From the NCBI RefSeq assembly GCF_014610845.1, contig NZ_JABTCG010000001.1:744001-808000 (forward strand): a DNA stretch of 64,000 nucleotides, written 5' to 3'. Under the pieces are notes generated by a model that saw only the letters and a list, made by a program, of their open reading frames with translations, ran no database searches and was not told the DNA's origin. Positions 27,418 through 37,450 of this stretch are shown here, piece by piece. The position numbers and the translations under genes were made by a program. Each line of letters begins with the position of its first letter. Position 1 is the stretch's first letter. Source of the DNA: Maribacter arenosus (lineage in GTDB: Bacteria > Bacteroidota > Bacteroidia > Flavobacteriales > Flavobacteriaceae).

Positions 27418-28062
27418 ATGGCAATTGTAGGGAAAAAATTTCCAAACCTAGAAGTAAATGCAATGAATGAAATGGGTGATACTTTCAAACTGAACGTGTT
27501 GGAAGAAGCGCAAAAAAACAGTAAGAAAATAGTGCTTTTTTGGTACCCAAAAGATTTCACCTTTGTCTGTCCGACCGAACTTCTTGCCTTTCAGGCTTCC
27601 TTAAAAGAATTCGAAAACAGGAATACTATGGTCATTGGTGCTTCTTGTGATACCGCTGAAGTACATTTCGCATGGTTGAATACCCCAAAGAATCATGGAG
27701 GAATTGAAGGGGTAACTTATCCCCTATTGGCCGATAGCAACCGAAACCTTGCGTCGACTTTGGGCATCTTGGATATTACCAACGAAAAGTATAATGAGGA
27801 AACGGGAGTGGTAACTGTCGATGGTGACAATGTAACCTATCGTGCTACCTATTTAATAGATGAAGAAGGCACAGTCTTCCATGAAGGCATCAACCATATG
27901 CCATTGGGTAGGAATGTAAATGAATATTTACGATTGATAGATGCTTATACCCATGTTCAACAAAAAGGTGAAGTATGCCCTGCGAACTGGGAAGAAGGCA
28001 AGGAAGCAATGACAGCTGACAGAAATGGTGTTTCCGAATATTTGGCCACACATTCAAACTAA
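27418..28062 (+). CDS. 2-Cys peroxiredoxin (AhpC/Prx1 type)
   Basis: This 214-aa thiol peroxidase reduces H2O2 and organic peroxides. The peroxidatic Cys is C51 in DFTFVCPTE and the resolving Cys is near residue 187 in EVCPANWEEG, the normal position for typical 2-Cys enzymes that work as dimers or decamers. Length is slightly above AhpC. A thioredoxin-like gene follows after 83 bp and is a natural electron donor. Start ATG and an upstream TAnnTTTG box agree. Confidence 0.93.
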   Translation: MAIVGKKFPNLEVNAMNEMGDTFKLNVLEEAQKNSKKIVLFWYPKDFTFVCPTELLAFQASLKEFENRNTMVIGASCDTAEVHFAWLNTPKNHGGIEGVTYPLLADSNRNLASTLGILDITNEKYNEETGVVTVDGDNVTYRATYLIDEEGTVFHEGINHMPLGRNVNEYLRLIDAYTHVQQKGEVCPANWEEGKEAMTADRNGVSEYLATHSN

Positions 28063-28145
28063 CCTCAAAATCAAATATTGGGGTAATAGACTATTTTAAG
28101 TCTATTACCTTGATTTATCTTTTATTTCATTTTAAATATACGTAT

Positions 28146-28460
28146 ATGCTATTGGAATTGGAAAATGATAATTTGAACGAAATTATCGCTGCAAATAAAA
28201 ACGTCGTTGTACAGTACTCCGCTACTTGGTGTGGCAATTGCCGTATCATGAAACCGAAATTCAAAAAGGAATCCACTGAAAATGAAAAGGTAACCTTTGT
28301 TTTGGCAGACGCCGAAAAATTTCCGGAATCAAGAAAATTGGCCAAGGTCGATAACCTTCCGACTTTTGCCACTTTCGTGAATGGGGAGTTTAAAAATCAA
28401 GTTCAGACCAATAAATATGATGTTTTAAAGGAGTTGATATATGAAGTTACCAGTAATTAA
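28146..28460 (+). CDS. Thioredoxin family protein
   Basis: The 104-aa cytoplasmic protein has the thioredoxin fold with the active site WCGNCR (C29/C32), instead of the usual WCGPC; Asn at the third position should change the redox potential. NLPTF near residue 76 supplies the cis-Pro loop. The ATG at 28146 begins the first strand; an in-frame TTG at 28110 would add twelve unlikely residues. It lies between a 2-Cys peroxiredoxin and a small conserved gene that it overlaps by 20 nt. A role as reductant of the peroxiredoxin is inferred. Confidence 0.88.
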   Translation: MLLELENDNLNEIIAANKNVVVQYSATWCGNCRIMKPKFKKESTENEKVTFVLADAEKFPESRKLAKVDNLPTFATFVNGEFKNQVQTNKYDVLKELIYEVTSN

Positions 28461-28698
28461 ACATTTGACAAGTTTTATAGAGGACAATGATGAGGATTAT
28501 ATCATCGAGACCTTGGAAACCCTTGAGTCACTTACCGAGGTTCCATCATTAAAAGATGAGGAACTCGATGTTATTGGGGAGCTCATATCCAATATGTACG
28601 GGGCTCTAGAGGTAAATAAGGCGATAAAGGCAGGTGAAGACAAAAAGGATGCCTTGAACGGGTTTATGCAACGTGTTGTAGGGTCTATTGATTCTTAA
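28441..28698 (+). CDS. Small conserved acidic protein (DUF6952-like)
   Basis: The 85-aa protein is acidic and helical, with LETLESLTEVPSLKDEELDVIGELISNMYGALEV. From memory it matches a short Bacteroidetes-only family (DUF6952) found behind thioredoxin genes; its function is unknown. The start overlaps the thioredoxin gene by 20 nt, so the two are probably translated together. A terminator directly follows, so it is the last gene of the peroxiredoxin-thioredoxin unit. Confidence 0.75.
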   Translation: MKLPVIKHLTSFIEDNDEDYIIETLETLESLTEVPSLKDEELDVIGELISNMYGALEVNKAIKAGEDKKDALNGFMQRVVGSIDS

Positions 28699-28718
28699 GA
28701 AGATTATATAGGTAGAAT

Positions 28719-28751
28719 AAAAGTCCATGCTTCAAACGTATGGACTTTTTT
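28719..28751 (+). terminator. Rho-independent terminator
   Basis: AAAAGTCCAT (28719-28728) pairs with ATGGACTTTT (28740-28749) and is followed by further T. It ends the peroxiredoxin-thioredoxin transcript 20 bp after the small conserved gene. Confidence 0.8.
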
Positions 28752-28817
28752 ATTTAATATTCATTCCAAATCAGGTTTATATTTTTTATTTTCACACTTC
28801 ATTTAAAATAATATATT

Positions 28818-29324
28818 ATGGCTACTGTAACACTAAAAGGAAACAAAATACATACCCTAGGCAACTTGCCTACCATTGGGAGCGCTGCGCCGGATTTTAA
28901 ATTGACCATGACCGACCTATCCACTCGTTCATTATCAGAATATCAGGGGAGAAAATTAGTGCTCAATATTTTTCCTAGCATCGATACGGGAACATGTGCC
29001 GCTTCGGTCCGTCAATTCAATCAAGAGGCTGCAGAGTTAGAAAATACTATCGTGCTATGCATCTCGAAAGATCTTCCTTTTGCACAAACCCGCTTTTGTG
29101 GTGCCGAAGGTATTGAAAATGTGGTGATGTTGTCCGATTATAAGGATGGTGGATTTGGCAAGGCTTACAAGGTAGCGTTTACCGATGGTCCCCTGGAAGG
29201 TTTGCTGTCCAGATCCGTGGTGGTAGTCAATGAAAAAGGAAAGGTCGTTTATACTGAGCAGGTTCCCGAAACTGTTGACGAACCTAACTATAAAGCCGCC
29301 TTAGAAGCATTGATGGATGCCTAA
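28818..29324 (+). CDS. tpx: Thiol peroxidase
   Basis: This 168-aa atypical 2-Cys peroxiredoxin prefers lipid and alkyl peroxides and uses thioredoxin. Peroxidatic Cys60 lies in SIDTGTCAASVRQF and resolving Cys94 in TRFCGAEGIENV, exactly as in E. coli Tpx. The last 8 nt overlap the dgkA start, so this is the first gene of a unit with dgkA. It is the second peroxidase gene within 2 kb. Confidence 0.95.
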   Translation: MATVTLKGNKIHTLGNLPTIGSAAPDFKLTMTDLSTRSLSEYQGRKLVLNIFPSIDTGTCAASVRQFNQEAAELENTIVLCISKDLPFAQTRFCGAEGIENVVMLSDYKDGGFGKAYKVAFTDGPLEGLLSRSVVVVNEKGKVVYTEQVPETVDEPNYKAALEALMDA

Positions 29325-29682
29325 GGAATCTTTTCTTCAAAATAGAATCCGTGGTGTAGGTTTTGCCTTAAAAGGGGCACTGCTCTTGATAAAAACCGAG
29401 GCAAGTATAAAAGCCCAGGTGTTTATTGCCATGGTGGCCACCGCAGCCGGGTTCTATTTTGATATTACCACAACAGAATGGATGTTTCAAATATTTGCGA
29501 TTGGCCTAGTTCTAGGTGTTGAAGGGTTGAATACGGCCATTGAAAAACTTGCTGATTTCGTTCACCCGGACTTTGATGCCAAAATTGGGTTTATCAAGGA
29601 TATTTCTGCCGGAGCCGTAATGTTGGTCTCCATTACCGCCTGTATTGTCGGATTGATCATCTATATACCAAAAATCTTTTAA
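29317..29682 (+). CDS. dgkA: Diacylglycerol kinase (DgkA family)
   Basis: The 121-aa membrane protein has three hydrophobic spans and the DgkA signature EGLNTAIEKLAD with the downstream DxxAGAV-type text KDISAGAVML. It phosphorylates diacylglycerol or undecaprenol at the inner membrane to recycle lipid head groups. Length is typical. The start overlaps tpx by 8 nt; ftsK follows after 63 bp with its own promoter. Confidence 0.92.
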   Translation: MPKESFLQNRIRGVGFALKGALLLIKTEASIKAQVFIAMVATAAGFYFDITTTEWMFQIFAIGLVLGVEGLNTAIEKLADFVHPDFDAKIGFIKDISAGAVMLVSITACIVGLIIYIPKIF

Positions 29683-29695
29683 AGAACATCCTGGC

Positions 29696-29725
29696 TTTGG
29701 CTTAGGTTGTAAATTTGTATTTTTG
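29696..29725 (+). promoter_or_regulatory. Bacteroidetes-type promoter before ftsK
   Basis: TTTG at 29696-29699, an 18-nt spacer and TATTTTTG at 29718-29725 match the -33/-7 consensus of the primary Bacteroidetes sigma factor. The ftsK ATG is 20 bp downstream, so the leader would be very short. Confidence 0.65.
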
Positions 29726-29745
29726 CCCCAAGAATTAATCTATTA

Positions 29746-32115
29746 ATGGCAAGAAAAGGTAAAAAGGCAAAGCCCAAGACCCCAAAAAAGGGCTTATCCT
29801 TAAAATTATCAAAGCAAAATAAAATTATACTGGGAAGCCTTTTAATGCTTTTCAGCATTGCTTTGTTCTTCTCATTCGTCTCTTTCTATTTTACATGGCA
29901 AGATGACCAAAGTCTTCTGACCGAATTTGCCAACCGCAACGAACAGGCCAAGAATTTACTGAATAAATTTGGCGCCAGTGTAAGTCATTTCTTTATGTAC
30001 AAGGGATTTGGACTGGCCTCATTGATCTTTCCTTTTCTACTGGCTTATACGGGACTTTATATGTTCCTTAATCTAAAAAAGGAAGGGTTGCTTAACAAAT
30101 GGATCTGGGGGTTGATCTTTGTCATTTGGATATCGATCACCTTAGGTTTCTTTGCCATTGACAAGCCTTTGTTAGGGGGACTTGTGGGTTATGAAATGAA
30201 TGATTTTTTACAGGATTATGCGGGTAGTATCGGGGTTCTGTTGCTTTTGGTCTTCGGTTTAATCTTTATTTTAGTTCGCCTTTTTCATTTTACGCCTGAA
30301 GATTTCATCAATTATTTCAAGGCCAAAAAAGAATCCTTGGCCTCAGAGTTCAAAGGCAGGGTGAACGATGTGGACAAGTCCTTTGAATTCGAAAAAGAGG
30401 ATGTGGCTCCGGTCATCATCGATACCTATACCCATAAAAAGGATATCCCTCCCCTTGAAAAAGAAAAAGCTTCGGATGATTTTGAGGTCAATGTACCCAA
30501 GGAAGAACCTATCGAAGAGGACGTAGTAGCCATGGAGGTCGAGAAAATTGTTGAAGAACAGGAGGAAGCGGATAATATCGCCGATAAATTGGTTGATGAT
30601 TTTGGGGAATTCGACCCTACGTTGGAACTTGGAAATTATAAATTCCCGACTATCGATCTGTTAGATCAACATGGTACTTCTGGCGGAATTACCATTAATC
30701 AGGAAGAGCTTGAGGAAAATAAGAATAAGATTGTAGAAACCCTCAAGAACTATAAAATCGGTATCGCGCAAATAAAGGCGACCATAGGACCCACGGTTAC
30801 CCTATACGAAATTGTCCCTGATGCTGGTATCCGAATTTCCAAAATAAAGAATCTTGAAGATGATATCGCTTTATCCCTGGCGGCCTTGGGAATCCGTATC
30901 ATTGCCCCTATCCCCGGGAAAGGTACCATTGGTATTGAAGTGCCCAACAAGAAACCCACCGTAGTTTCCATGCGCTCCGTAATTGCATCAAGTAAGTTTC
31001 AAAAGGCGGAGATGCAATTGCCCATAGCATTCGGTAAGACCATTAGCAATGAAACTTTTGTGGTAGATCTGGCAAAAATGCCCCACTTGCTTATGGCAGG
31101 GGCCACAGGTCAAGGTAAATCGGTCGGCTTGAATGCAGTCATCACATCCCTACTTTACAAAAAACATCCTGCGGAGGTCAAATTCATTCTGGTAGATCCG
31201 AAAAAAGTGGAACTTACCCTTTATAATAAAATCGAAAGGCACTTCTTGGCCAAACTTCCGGATTCGGAGGAAGCCATAATAACGGACAATACGAAGGTTA
31301 TCAACACCCTAAATTCTTTGTGTATCGAAATGGACAATCGGTATGAATTATTGAAATTGGCCATGGTACGAAACATCAAGGAGTACAATGTTAAGTTCAA
31401 GGCCCGTAAATTGAATCCGCATGACGGGCATAAATTTTTACCCTATATTGTATTGATAATCGATGAATTTGCCGATTTGATCATGACCGCCGGTAAAGAG
31501 GTTGAAACCCCGATTGCGCGATTGGCACAATTGGCACGAGCTATTGGAATCCATTTGATTATTGCGACCCAAAGGCCATCGGTTAATGTAATCACGGGTA
31601 TTATTAAAGCGAATTTCCCGGCACGTATTGCCTTTAGGGTTACCTCTAAAATCGATTCTAGGACCATTTTGGATGCCCAAGGAGCAGATCAGTTAATAGG
31701 CCGTGGGGATATGTTGTTTACACAAGGCAATGAAGTTACGCGTTTGCAATGTGCTTTCGTCGACACCCCAGAGGTAGAAAAAATCACTGCATATATAGGC
31801 GCACAGAGAGCTTATCCCCAAGCCCATGAACTCCCAGAATATGTGGGCGAGGATTCTGGCACAAGTATTGATTATGAAATAAGTGAAAGGGACACTATGT
31901 TTCGGGAAGCAGCCGAGGTCATTGTTATTGCTCAACAAGGGTCGGCCTCCTTATTACAACGAAAATTAAAACTGGGCTATAACCGTGCGGGGCGTATCAT
32001 TGACCAATTGGAAGCTGCAGGTATAGTAGGCCCTTTCGAGGGAAGCAAGGCCAGACAAGTATTGGTTTCCGATATGATGGCACTAGATCAATTATTGAAT
32101 AACGAGTCAAATTAA
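29746..32115 (+). CDS. ftsK: DNA translocase FtsK/SpoIIIE
   Basis: The 789-aa protein pumps DNA through the division septum and supports dimer resolution. It has a basic start, four membrane spans (residues 27-180), a short acidic linker (to about 290), then the motor with Walker A GATGQGKSVG near 450 and Walker B IVLIIDEFADL near 570. The C-terminal winged-helix gamma domain (LLQRKLKLGYNRAGRIIDQLE) reads KOPS sites. The linker is short compared with E. coli, normal for Bacteroidetes. lolA, lptF/G and ribB follow closely. Confidence 0.96.
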   Translation: MARKGKKAKPKTPKKGLSLKLSKQNKIILGSLLMLFSIALFFSFVSFYFTWQDDQSLLTEFANRNEQAKNLLNKFGASVSHFFMYKGFGLASLIFPFLLAYTGLYMFLNLKKEGLLNKWIWGLIFVIWISITLGFFAIDKPLLGGLVGYEMNDFLQDYAGSIGVLLLLVFGLIFILVRLFHFTPEDFINYFKAKKESLASEFKGRVNDVDKSFEFEKEDVAPVIIDTYTHKKDIPPLEKEKASDDFEVNVPKEEPIEEDVVAMEVEKIVEEQEEADNIADKLVDDFGEFDPTLELGNYKFPTIDLLDQHGTSGGITINQEELEENKNKIVETLKNYKIGIAQIKATIGPTVTLYEIVPDAGIRISKIKNLEDDIALSLAALGIRIIAPIPGKGTIGIEVPNKKPTVVSMRSVIASSKFQKAEMQLPIAFGKTISNETFVVDLAKMPHLLMAGATGQGKSVGLNAVITSLLYKKHPAEVKFILVDPKKVELTLYNKIERHFLAKLPDSEEAIITDNTKVINTLNSLCIEMDNRYELLKLAMVRNIKEYNVKFKARKLNPHDGHKFLPYIVLIIDEFADLIMTAGKEVETPIARLAQLARAIGIHLIIATQRPSVNVITGIIKANFPARIAFRVTSKIDSRTILDAQGADQLIGRGDMLFTQGNEVTRLQCAFVDTPEVEKITAYIGAQRAYPQAHELPEYVGEDSGTSIDYEISERDTMFREAAEVIVIAQQGSASLLQRKLKLGYNRAGRIIDQLEAAGIVGPFEGSKARQVLVSDMMALDQLLNNESN

Positions 32116-32121
32116 ACTTTA

Positions 32122-32766
32122 ATGAAAAAGATAGTATTAATCGCGGTTACGTTTATGATTGTAAGTGTTGCAAATGCCCAAAATTCAGAAAAAGCAAAAG
32201 CGCTTTTGGATGAGGTGTACAATAAGGTGCAAGGGTATGACAACATTTTTGTGGACTTTAAATACGTGCTGATAAATAATGAAGCAGGTATCAACGACGA
32301 AACAAGGGGTGATGTTACCATGCAAGGGGACAAATACCTTGCTAATTTCTTTGGGGCCCATCAGTTATATGATGGCAAAAAAGTATACACTATCGTTCCT
32401 GAAAATGAAGAAGTGACCATTGAGGATAAGTCCGAGGATGAAAACACCGTGACCCCATCAAAAATGCTGACATTTTATAAAGAGGGACATACCTATTCAT
32501 GGGATATTCTACAAAACGTTCAAGGTAGAAAAATACAGTTCATAAAATTGACCCCAATCGATACGAATACCGAAATCAAATCAATTTTATTGGGAATCGA
32601 TGCTGAAACCAAACATATTTATAAGGTGATCGAAACAGGAAAAAATGGAACCATAACGACAATTACTGTTAATTCTTTTAAAACAAACCAACCATTATCT
32701 AAAACCTTATTTACATTTGATGAGAGCAAATACAAGGATGAGGGGTACTATATCATAAGAAATTAA
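32122..32766 (+). CDS. lolA: LolA-like outer-membrane lipoprotein carrier protein
   Basis: The 214-aa periplasmic protein has a signal peptide ending at about ANA-Q and the LolA fold pattern: an early helix (KALLDEVYNKVQGYDNIFVDF), then beta strands with GDKYLANFFGAHQLYDGKKVYTIVPENEEV. LolA ferries lipoproteins from LolCDE to the outer membrane. It begins 6 bp after ftsK, so it is cotranscribed, an arrangement common in Flavobacteriia. Sequence similarity to proteobacterial LolA is low, as usual in this phylum. Confidence 0.82.
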   Translation: MKKIVLIAVTFMIVSVANAQNSEKAKALLDEVYNKVQGYDNIFVDFKYVLINNEAGINDETRGDVTMQGDKYLANFFGAHQLYDGKKVYTIVPENEEVTIEDKSEDENTVTPSKMLTFYKEGHTYSWDILQNVQGRKIQFIKLTPIDTNTEIKSILLGIDAETKHIYKVIETGKNGTITTITVNSFKTNQPLSKTLFTFDESKYKDEGYYIIRN

Positions 32767-32916
32767 TGTGGTTGAGCACATAGTAACATCATGACTTAGA
32801 CCAGTGTCCTGGTAGAAAATCATAGATGTCCCAGTTCCAGAACCATTTAATAACCATAGGGCAGAATAAATCATATGAAAACTACTTTAGGTTTTTATTA
32901 AATTAATGCTACTACA

Positions 32917-34437
32917 TTGAGAATACTAGACCAGTATATTTTATCGAGATTCCTATTTAACTTTTTTAGCTCGTTTGTCATATTGATGTTCATCTTTATA
33001 TTCCAAACGATTTGGCTTTTTATAGATGATTTGGCAGGCAAGGGACTTGATATTATTATTATTGGCAAATTTCTTTTTTACCTTATGCCCAATCTAACGG
33101 AAAAGGTATTACCCTTAACTGTTTTACTCTCTTCAATCCTCACTTTTGGTACCCTAGCGGAAAATTATGAATTTGCCGCAATGAAGGCCTCGGGCATTTC
33201 ATTACAAAGGGCCATGTTGAGCTTAATCGTTTTTATTGTCTTTTTGGGAGGTGTTACTTTCTATTTTGCCAATAGTGTTATTCCTGCCTCGGAACAGAAA
33301 ATCTATAACCTGCGACGAAACATTGCCAAAGTAAAGCCTGCAGTTGCAATTGTTGAAGGGGTTTTCAGCGATTTTGAAGGTGCCGACATGAATATTAAAG
33401 TCGATAAAAAATATGGTGAAAATGATCGTTTTCTTGAAAATGTAACGATTCACTTAAAATCAAAGACTAAGGTGAACTCTACGGTTATCAAGGCGAAAAC
33501 AGGGGAACTAAAAAGCAGTGAATCTTCCGATATATTACAGTTGGTACTGTACGATGGCCATTATTATAGAGATTTGGAAAAGAGCAGCACCCAGGCCAAA
33601 AACAACTATCCCTTTGCAAAGTCGAATTTTGAAACCTACACCATGAATATCGACCTTTCGGAATTCAATAATGTGGACATGGATGAAGAAAGGGATACTG
33701 AAACAGAAAAAATGAAAAATGTGGCCCGCCTTACCAAGGACATAGATTCCTTAAAAAAGGACAACCTAAGAATTGTTGGGGCCTTTTCAAAGAACATTCA
33801 GAGCAGAGTGGGAGCGTTTATTGAATTACCTGTCAAAGATTCCACTAAGGTCACTTTAAACGAGGATATGCAGGAAAAATATGCAACTACGGTTACAACA
33901 CCCAGAGATACCGTAAGACCTGACAGTATTAAAACCGTACAAAATATAGTAGATCTTTATCAAGATTGGCAAAAAATACAGATAGCGGCCTCTGCCAAGA
34001 CCAATGCTTCTAATTTATTGACCTCTGTTCAAGGTAAAAAGAACGAACTAAACAAAAGGTACGAAATCTTCAACAGGCACATTTTAGCATTGCATAAAAA
34101 ATTTGCCTTGGCACTCTCCTGTGTTATCCTGTTTTTTGTTGGTGCACCTTTGGGTGCCATAATTCGTAAAGGAGGTATTGGGCTGCCTATGGTCATTGCC
34201 ATAATTTTATTCCTAACCTATTATTTTATTGGCGTGTTTGCCGATAACTATGCAAAAAAGAACGTAATCCATCCTATAATCGGGGCATGGTTATCTACCA
34301 TGATAATGTTACCTTTGAGCATTGTACTAACAAAAAGGGCAACAGCGGATCGCGGCTTGATGAACCTAGATGGTTTCGTTGAATTTTTTCAAAAAATATT
34401 CAAAAAGAAAGAAAACGATTCAATTACGACGTTATGA
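32917..34437 (+). CDS. LptF/LptG family LPS export permease
   Basis: The 506-aa inner-membrane protein follows the YjgP/YjgQ plan: [14 protein letters not shown] at the start, three membrane spans to about residue 120, a large periplasmic beta-jellyroll domain with a charged insertion (residues 230-370), and three C-terminal spans with [16 protein letters not shown]. It works with LptB in LPS extraction; only one permease gene is here. The start is TTG at 32917, because the conserved N-terminus begins there. It overlaps ribB by 4 nt (ATGA). Confidence 0.9.
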   Translation: MRILDQYILSRFLFNFFSSFVILMFIFIFQTIWLFIDDLAGKGLDIIIIGKFLFYLMPNLTEKVLPLTVLLSSILTFGTLAENYEFAAMKASGISLQRAMLSLIVFIVFLGGVTFYFANSVIPASEQKIYNLRRNIAKVKPAVAIVEGVFSDFEGADMNIKVDKKYGENDRFLENVTIHLKSKTKVNSTVIKAKTGELKSSESSDILQLVLYDGHYYRDLEKSSTQAKNNYPFAKSNFETYTMNIDLSEFNNVDMDEERDTETEKMKNVARLTKDIDSLKKDNLRIVGAFSKNIQSRVGAFIELPVKDSTKVTLNEDMQEKYATTVTTPRDTVRPDSIKTVQNIVDLYQDWQKIQIAASAKTNASNLLTSVQGKKNELNKRYEIFNRHILALHKKFALALSCVILFFVGAPLGAIIRKGGIGLPMVIAIILFLTYYFIGVFADNYAKKNVIHPIIGAWLSTMIMLPLSIVLTKRATADRGLMNLDGFVEFFQKIFKKKENDSITTL

Positions 34438-35573
34438 TCAAAATGGAAAAAAAGATACAACTACATACGATAGAGGAAGCGATTGAAGCCATTCGCAAGG
34501 GTGAGGTGATAATTGTCGTTGATGATGAAAATCGTGAAAATGAAGGGGATTTCATTGCTGCTGCCGAAATGGTAACCCCTGGAATGATCAATTTTATGGC
34601 CAAACATGGCCGCGGCTTAATCTGTGCGCCATTGACCGAAGACCGATGTAAGGAATTGAAACTCGATATGATGGTACAGAACAATACCGTTCTACATCAA
34701 ACCCAATTCACGGTATCGGTAGATTTAATAGGTCAAGGTTGTACTACTGGAATTTCGGTCCACGACCGTTCCAAAACCATTCTGTCCCTTGTTGATGAAA
34801 ATACTAAACCCCATGATTTGGGACGACCAGGACATATATTTCCTCTAAAAGCTAAAAATGGCGGCGTATTGCGAAGAACTGGCCATACTGAAGCGGCCAT
34901 AGATCTCGCAAGGCTGGCTGGCCTTAATCCAGCAGGTATTCTTGTTGAAATATTGAATGAGGATGGTAGTATGGCCCGACTTCCACAATTAATCGAAGTG
35001 GCCCATAAGTTTGATTTGAAGATCATTTCCATCGAGGATTTAGTGGCCTACCGAATGGATCATGATAGCCTTATTGAGAAAAAAGAGGATTTTGAAATTA
35101 CAACCCGTTTTGGCAAATTCAGATTACATGCCTATCAACAAACCACAAATAAACAAGTACATATTGCTTTGACCAAGGGGAATTGGAATGTGGATGAACC
35201 GATCTTGACGCGAATCAGTGCGTCTATGGTAAACAATGACATTCTGTGTACACTGACGGACAACCCGGATCAAAGGCTCCAGGAAATATTCAATGCCATT
35301 AATAAGGAAGAAAAAGGTGCTTATGTTTTTATAAACCAGGAATCCCAATCGCTTAATCTTTTAAAACGGTTGACCGAACTTAAAACATTGCAATCAGAGG
35401 GTAAGTTCAATGCACCAAAAATTGAAATGGACAAACGTGATTTCGGCATCGGAGCACAAATTCTTCACAATCTGAATATATCCAAAATCAGACTTTTGAC
35501 CAATTCCATGCAGACTAAGCGGGTAGGTATCGTAGGATACGGTTTGGAAATTGTGGATTATGTTAATTATTAG
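34434..35573 (+). CDS. ribB: 3,4-dihydroxy-2-butanone-4-phosphate synthase with degenerate RibA domain
   Basis: Residues 1-210 are an intact DHBP synthase: [11 protein letters not shown] near 28, [11 protein letters not shown] near 105 and [17 protein letters not shown] near 145 supply the metal and ribulose-5-phosphate site. Residues 215-379 follow the GTP cyclohydrolase II fold, but the zinc motif SEC...RCDC is replaced by SAS..., so no zinc Cys remain. The ending [10 protein letters not shown] and KIRLLTNS is kept. It is thus probably a one-activity RibB, with a separate RibA elsewhere. The start overlaps the lpt gene. The stop overlaps the convergent DegT gene by 4 nt. Confidence 0.9.
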   Translation: MIKMEKKIQLHTIEEAIEAIRKGEVIIVVDDENRENEGDFIAAAEMVTPGMINFMAKHGRGLICAPLTEDRCKELKLDMMVQNNTVLHQTQFTVSVDLIGQGCTTGISVHDRSKTILSLVDENTKPHDLGRPGHIFPLKAKNGGVLRRTGHTEAAIDLARLAGLNPAGILVEILNEDGSMARLPQLIEVAHKFDLKIISIEDLVAYRMDHDSLIEKKEDFEITTRFGKFRLHAYQQTTNKQVHIALTKGNWNVDEPILTRISASMVNNDILCTLTDNPDQRLQEIFNAINKEEKGAYVFINQESQSLNLLKRLTELKTLQSEGKFNAPKIEMDKRDFGIGAQILHNLNISKIRLLTNSMQTKRVGIVGYGLEIVDYVNY

Positions 35574-36769
35574 GACGTTATACCCTCGCTGATTACAGTC
35601 GCCATTTTTGCTGCGCGCTCCTGTACTTCAGCTTTTGTCCAACTTAGCTTAATCAAACAGGAAATATTACGACTGATCCAATAATCCGATTTTGAGAAAT
35701 CGGTCTTAGAGTAATCAGGCAATTGATTTTTTACTTCTTGTGGCAAATTGCCCAAGGATTTCATTTGGTTCAAATGCTGCCATTTTCGATAATAGTGCCA
35801 ATTGTTATCATACCAATAAAAGCAACCATCTACACCCGCCTCTGTCAATGCTTTTTGAACGGCTTTGGCCCTTTTCCCATCGGGTAGAAAAAAACTTAAA
35901 AAGGAATAATTTTCTATGCCCCCCTCAGGTACTTTTCGAAAACGAAGACCTTCAATGGACTCCAAGGCAGTCCTAAGAATTGAATAATTTCGTTTTTGAA
36001 TCTTTAGGAATTCATCAAGTCTTCTAATTTGGGCCAGTCCTATGGCGGCATTCAGTTCTGAAATACGAAAATTATATCCTAAAAATGGATGTCCTTCCGC
36101 TCCCCTATCCTTCCCAATATGGTCATGACCGTGATCGGAATAATGGTTCGCATTTTTATAATACCTTTCATTATTTGTTATCAGCGCCCCGCCCTCACCA
36201 CAAGTAATGGTCTTTACATAATCGAAGGAAAAACAGCCCAAATCCCCATAGCTACCAAGAGGTTTGCCCTTATAACTGCCCCCTATAGCCTGACAGGCAT
36301 CTTCCAATAACAGTAACCCATGCTTATCGCAGATTTTTTGTAATTGGTCCAAGTTGGCCATTGAACCGCACATATGAACCGGCATTATCACTTTGGTTTT
36401 TGTAGAAATCGCTCTCTCCACAGCTTTTGGATCCAGGGTCAGGGAATCATCGATATCAACCAAAATTGGAATGGCCCCTAACGCCAAAACCGCTTCAAAA
36501 CTGGCAACAAACGTGAATGTAGGTAGAATAACTTCGTCCCCTGCCCCGACCCCGGCACTCGCCATAGCAACAGTCAAAGCTGCCGTTCCACTACTTACCA
36601 CGTGGGCGTATTTGCTTTGCATACTATGCATTAGGGCAGCCTCTAATTCCTTTGCTTTCCAATGGCCGTTGCGCATACCTTCAAAACCATAGCGCATTAA
36701 AACTCCGGAATCCAGTACATCTTGAATTTCTTTTTTTTCTTGTTCCCCAAAAAGTTCAAATCCTGGCAT
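35570..36769 (-). CDS. DegT/DnrJ/EryC1/StrS aminotransferase family protein
   Basis: This is a 399-aa PLP enzyme of the sugar-aminotransferase family. Visible parts are SSGTAAL near residue 60 (PLP phosphate), LEDACQAIGGSYKGKPLGSYGDLGCFSFDYVK with the Asp and the Schiff-base Lys near 185, and GYNFRISELNAAIGLAQ near 230. Such enzymes add an amino group to keto-sugars of surface glycans or act as sensors. No sugar-nucleotide genes are adjacent, so the substrate is unknown. It lies 22 bp after the nitroreductase gene on the same strand. Confidence 0.88.
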   Translation of the reverse strand: MPGFELFGEQEKKEIQDVLDSGVLMRYGFEGMRNGHWKAKELEAALMHSMQSKYAHVVSSGTAALTVAMASAGVGAGDEVILPTFTFVASFEAVLALGAIPILVDIDDSLTLDPKAVERAISTKTKVIMPVHMCGSMANLDQLQKICDKHGLLLLEDACQAIGGSYKGKPLGSYGDLGCFSFDYVKTITCGEGGALITNNERYYKNANHYSDHGHDHIGKDRGAEGHPFLGYNFRISELNAAIGLAQIRRLDEFLKIQKRNYSILRTALESIEGLRFRKVPEGGIENYSFLSFFLPDGKRAKAVQKALTEAGVDGCFYWYDNNWHYYRKWQHLNQMKSLGNLPQEVKNQLPDYSKTDFSKSDYWISRNISCLIKLSWTKAEVQERAAKMATVISEGITS

Positions 36770-36791
36770 GTAGTCTCATTTTAAGAATTCA

Positions 36792-37430
36792 CTAAAAGAT
36801 CTCTATTATACTTTCTTCAACATTCTTTCTCACTTTTTCCATTTTCGAGAACGGGTCGTTTTTGGCCCTATACCCTACTGGCAAAACTAAAACGGAGGTC
36901 AGGCCCTTTTCTTGAAGGCCTAGGAGTTTATCATATTCCTCGGGCAAGAACCCTTCCATAGGACAGGAATCTATTTCTTCCAAAGCACAATATGACAATA
37001 GATTTCCCATGGCCAAATAGGCTTGGTTGGTACACCATGTTCTTATTTCATCCATTTCCTTTTTTGAAAAACTCTCGACCAAAGCTTCCTTAAACGGTTT
37101 TAAAAGGCTATCACTGGTACCCCGAACACTTTTAACCAGACTAAAATATTGGTCGATAAAGGCTTTGTCGATATTATTCTCTATACAAATAACCAATACA
37201 TGGGACGCATTCTCTACCTGCCGCTGACCAAATGAACAGGAAACCATTTTCTTTTGTAAATCCTTATTTTGAACCACGACCATTTTTATAGGTTGTAGAC
37301 CATAAGAGGTGGCCGTAAGATTAAAGGCATGTTTCAATCCTTCAATCTTATCTTTGGATAACATCTTTTCTGAATCGAATTTCTTAACGGCATATCGCCA
37401 TTTTAAATGTTCAATACTCTTTTTTACCAT
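36792..37430 (-). CDS. Nitroreductase family NAD(P)H-dependent oxidoreductase
   Basis: The 212-aa FMN protein resembles NfsB/dihydropteridine reductase: KWRYAVKKFD at the start (FMN phosphate Arg/Lys), SYGLQPIKMVVV near 38, and the C-terminal LPVGYRAKNDPFSKMEKVRK. It reduces nitro compounds, quinones or related electrophiles with NAD(P)H. The ATG at 37430 is chosen over a TTG one codon upstream. It lies in a minus-strand group between TauE (20 bp) and DegT (22 bp) genes. Confidence 0.9.
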   Translation of the reverse strand: MVKKSIEHLKWRYAVKKFDSEKMLSKDKIEGLKHAFNLTATSYGLQPIKMVVVQNKDLQKKMVSCSFGQRQVENASHVLVICIENNIDKAFIDQYFSLVKSVRGTSDSLLKPFKEALVESFSKKEMDEIRTWCTNQAYLAMGNLLSYCALEEIDSCPMEGFLPEEYDKLLGLQEKGLTSVLVLPVGYRAKNDPFSKMEKVRKNVEESIIEIF

Positions 37431-37450
37431 CAATTGTACTTTTATAATTC

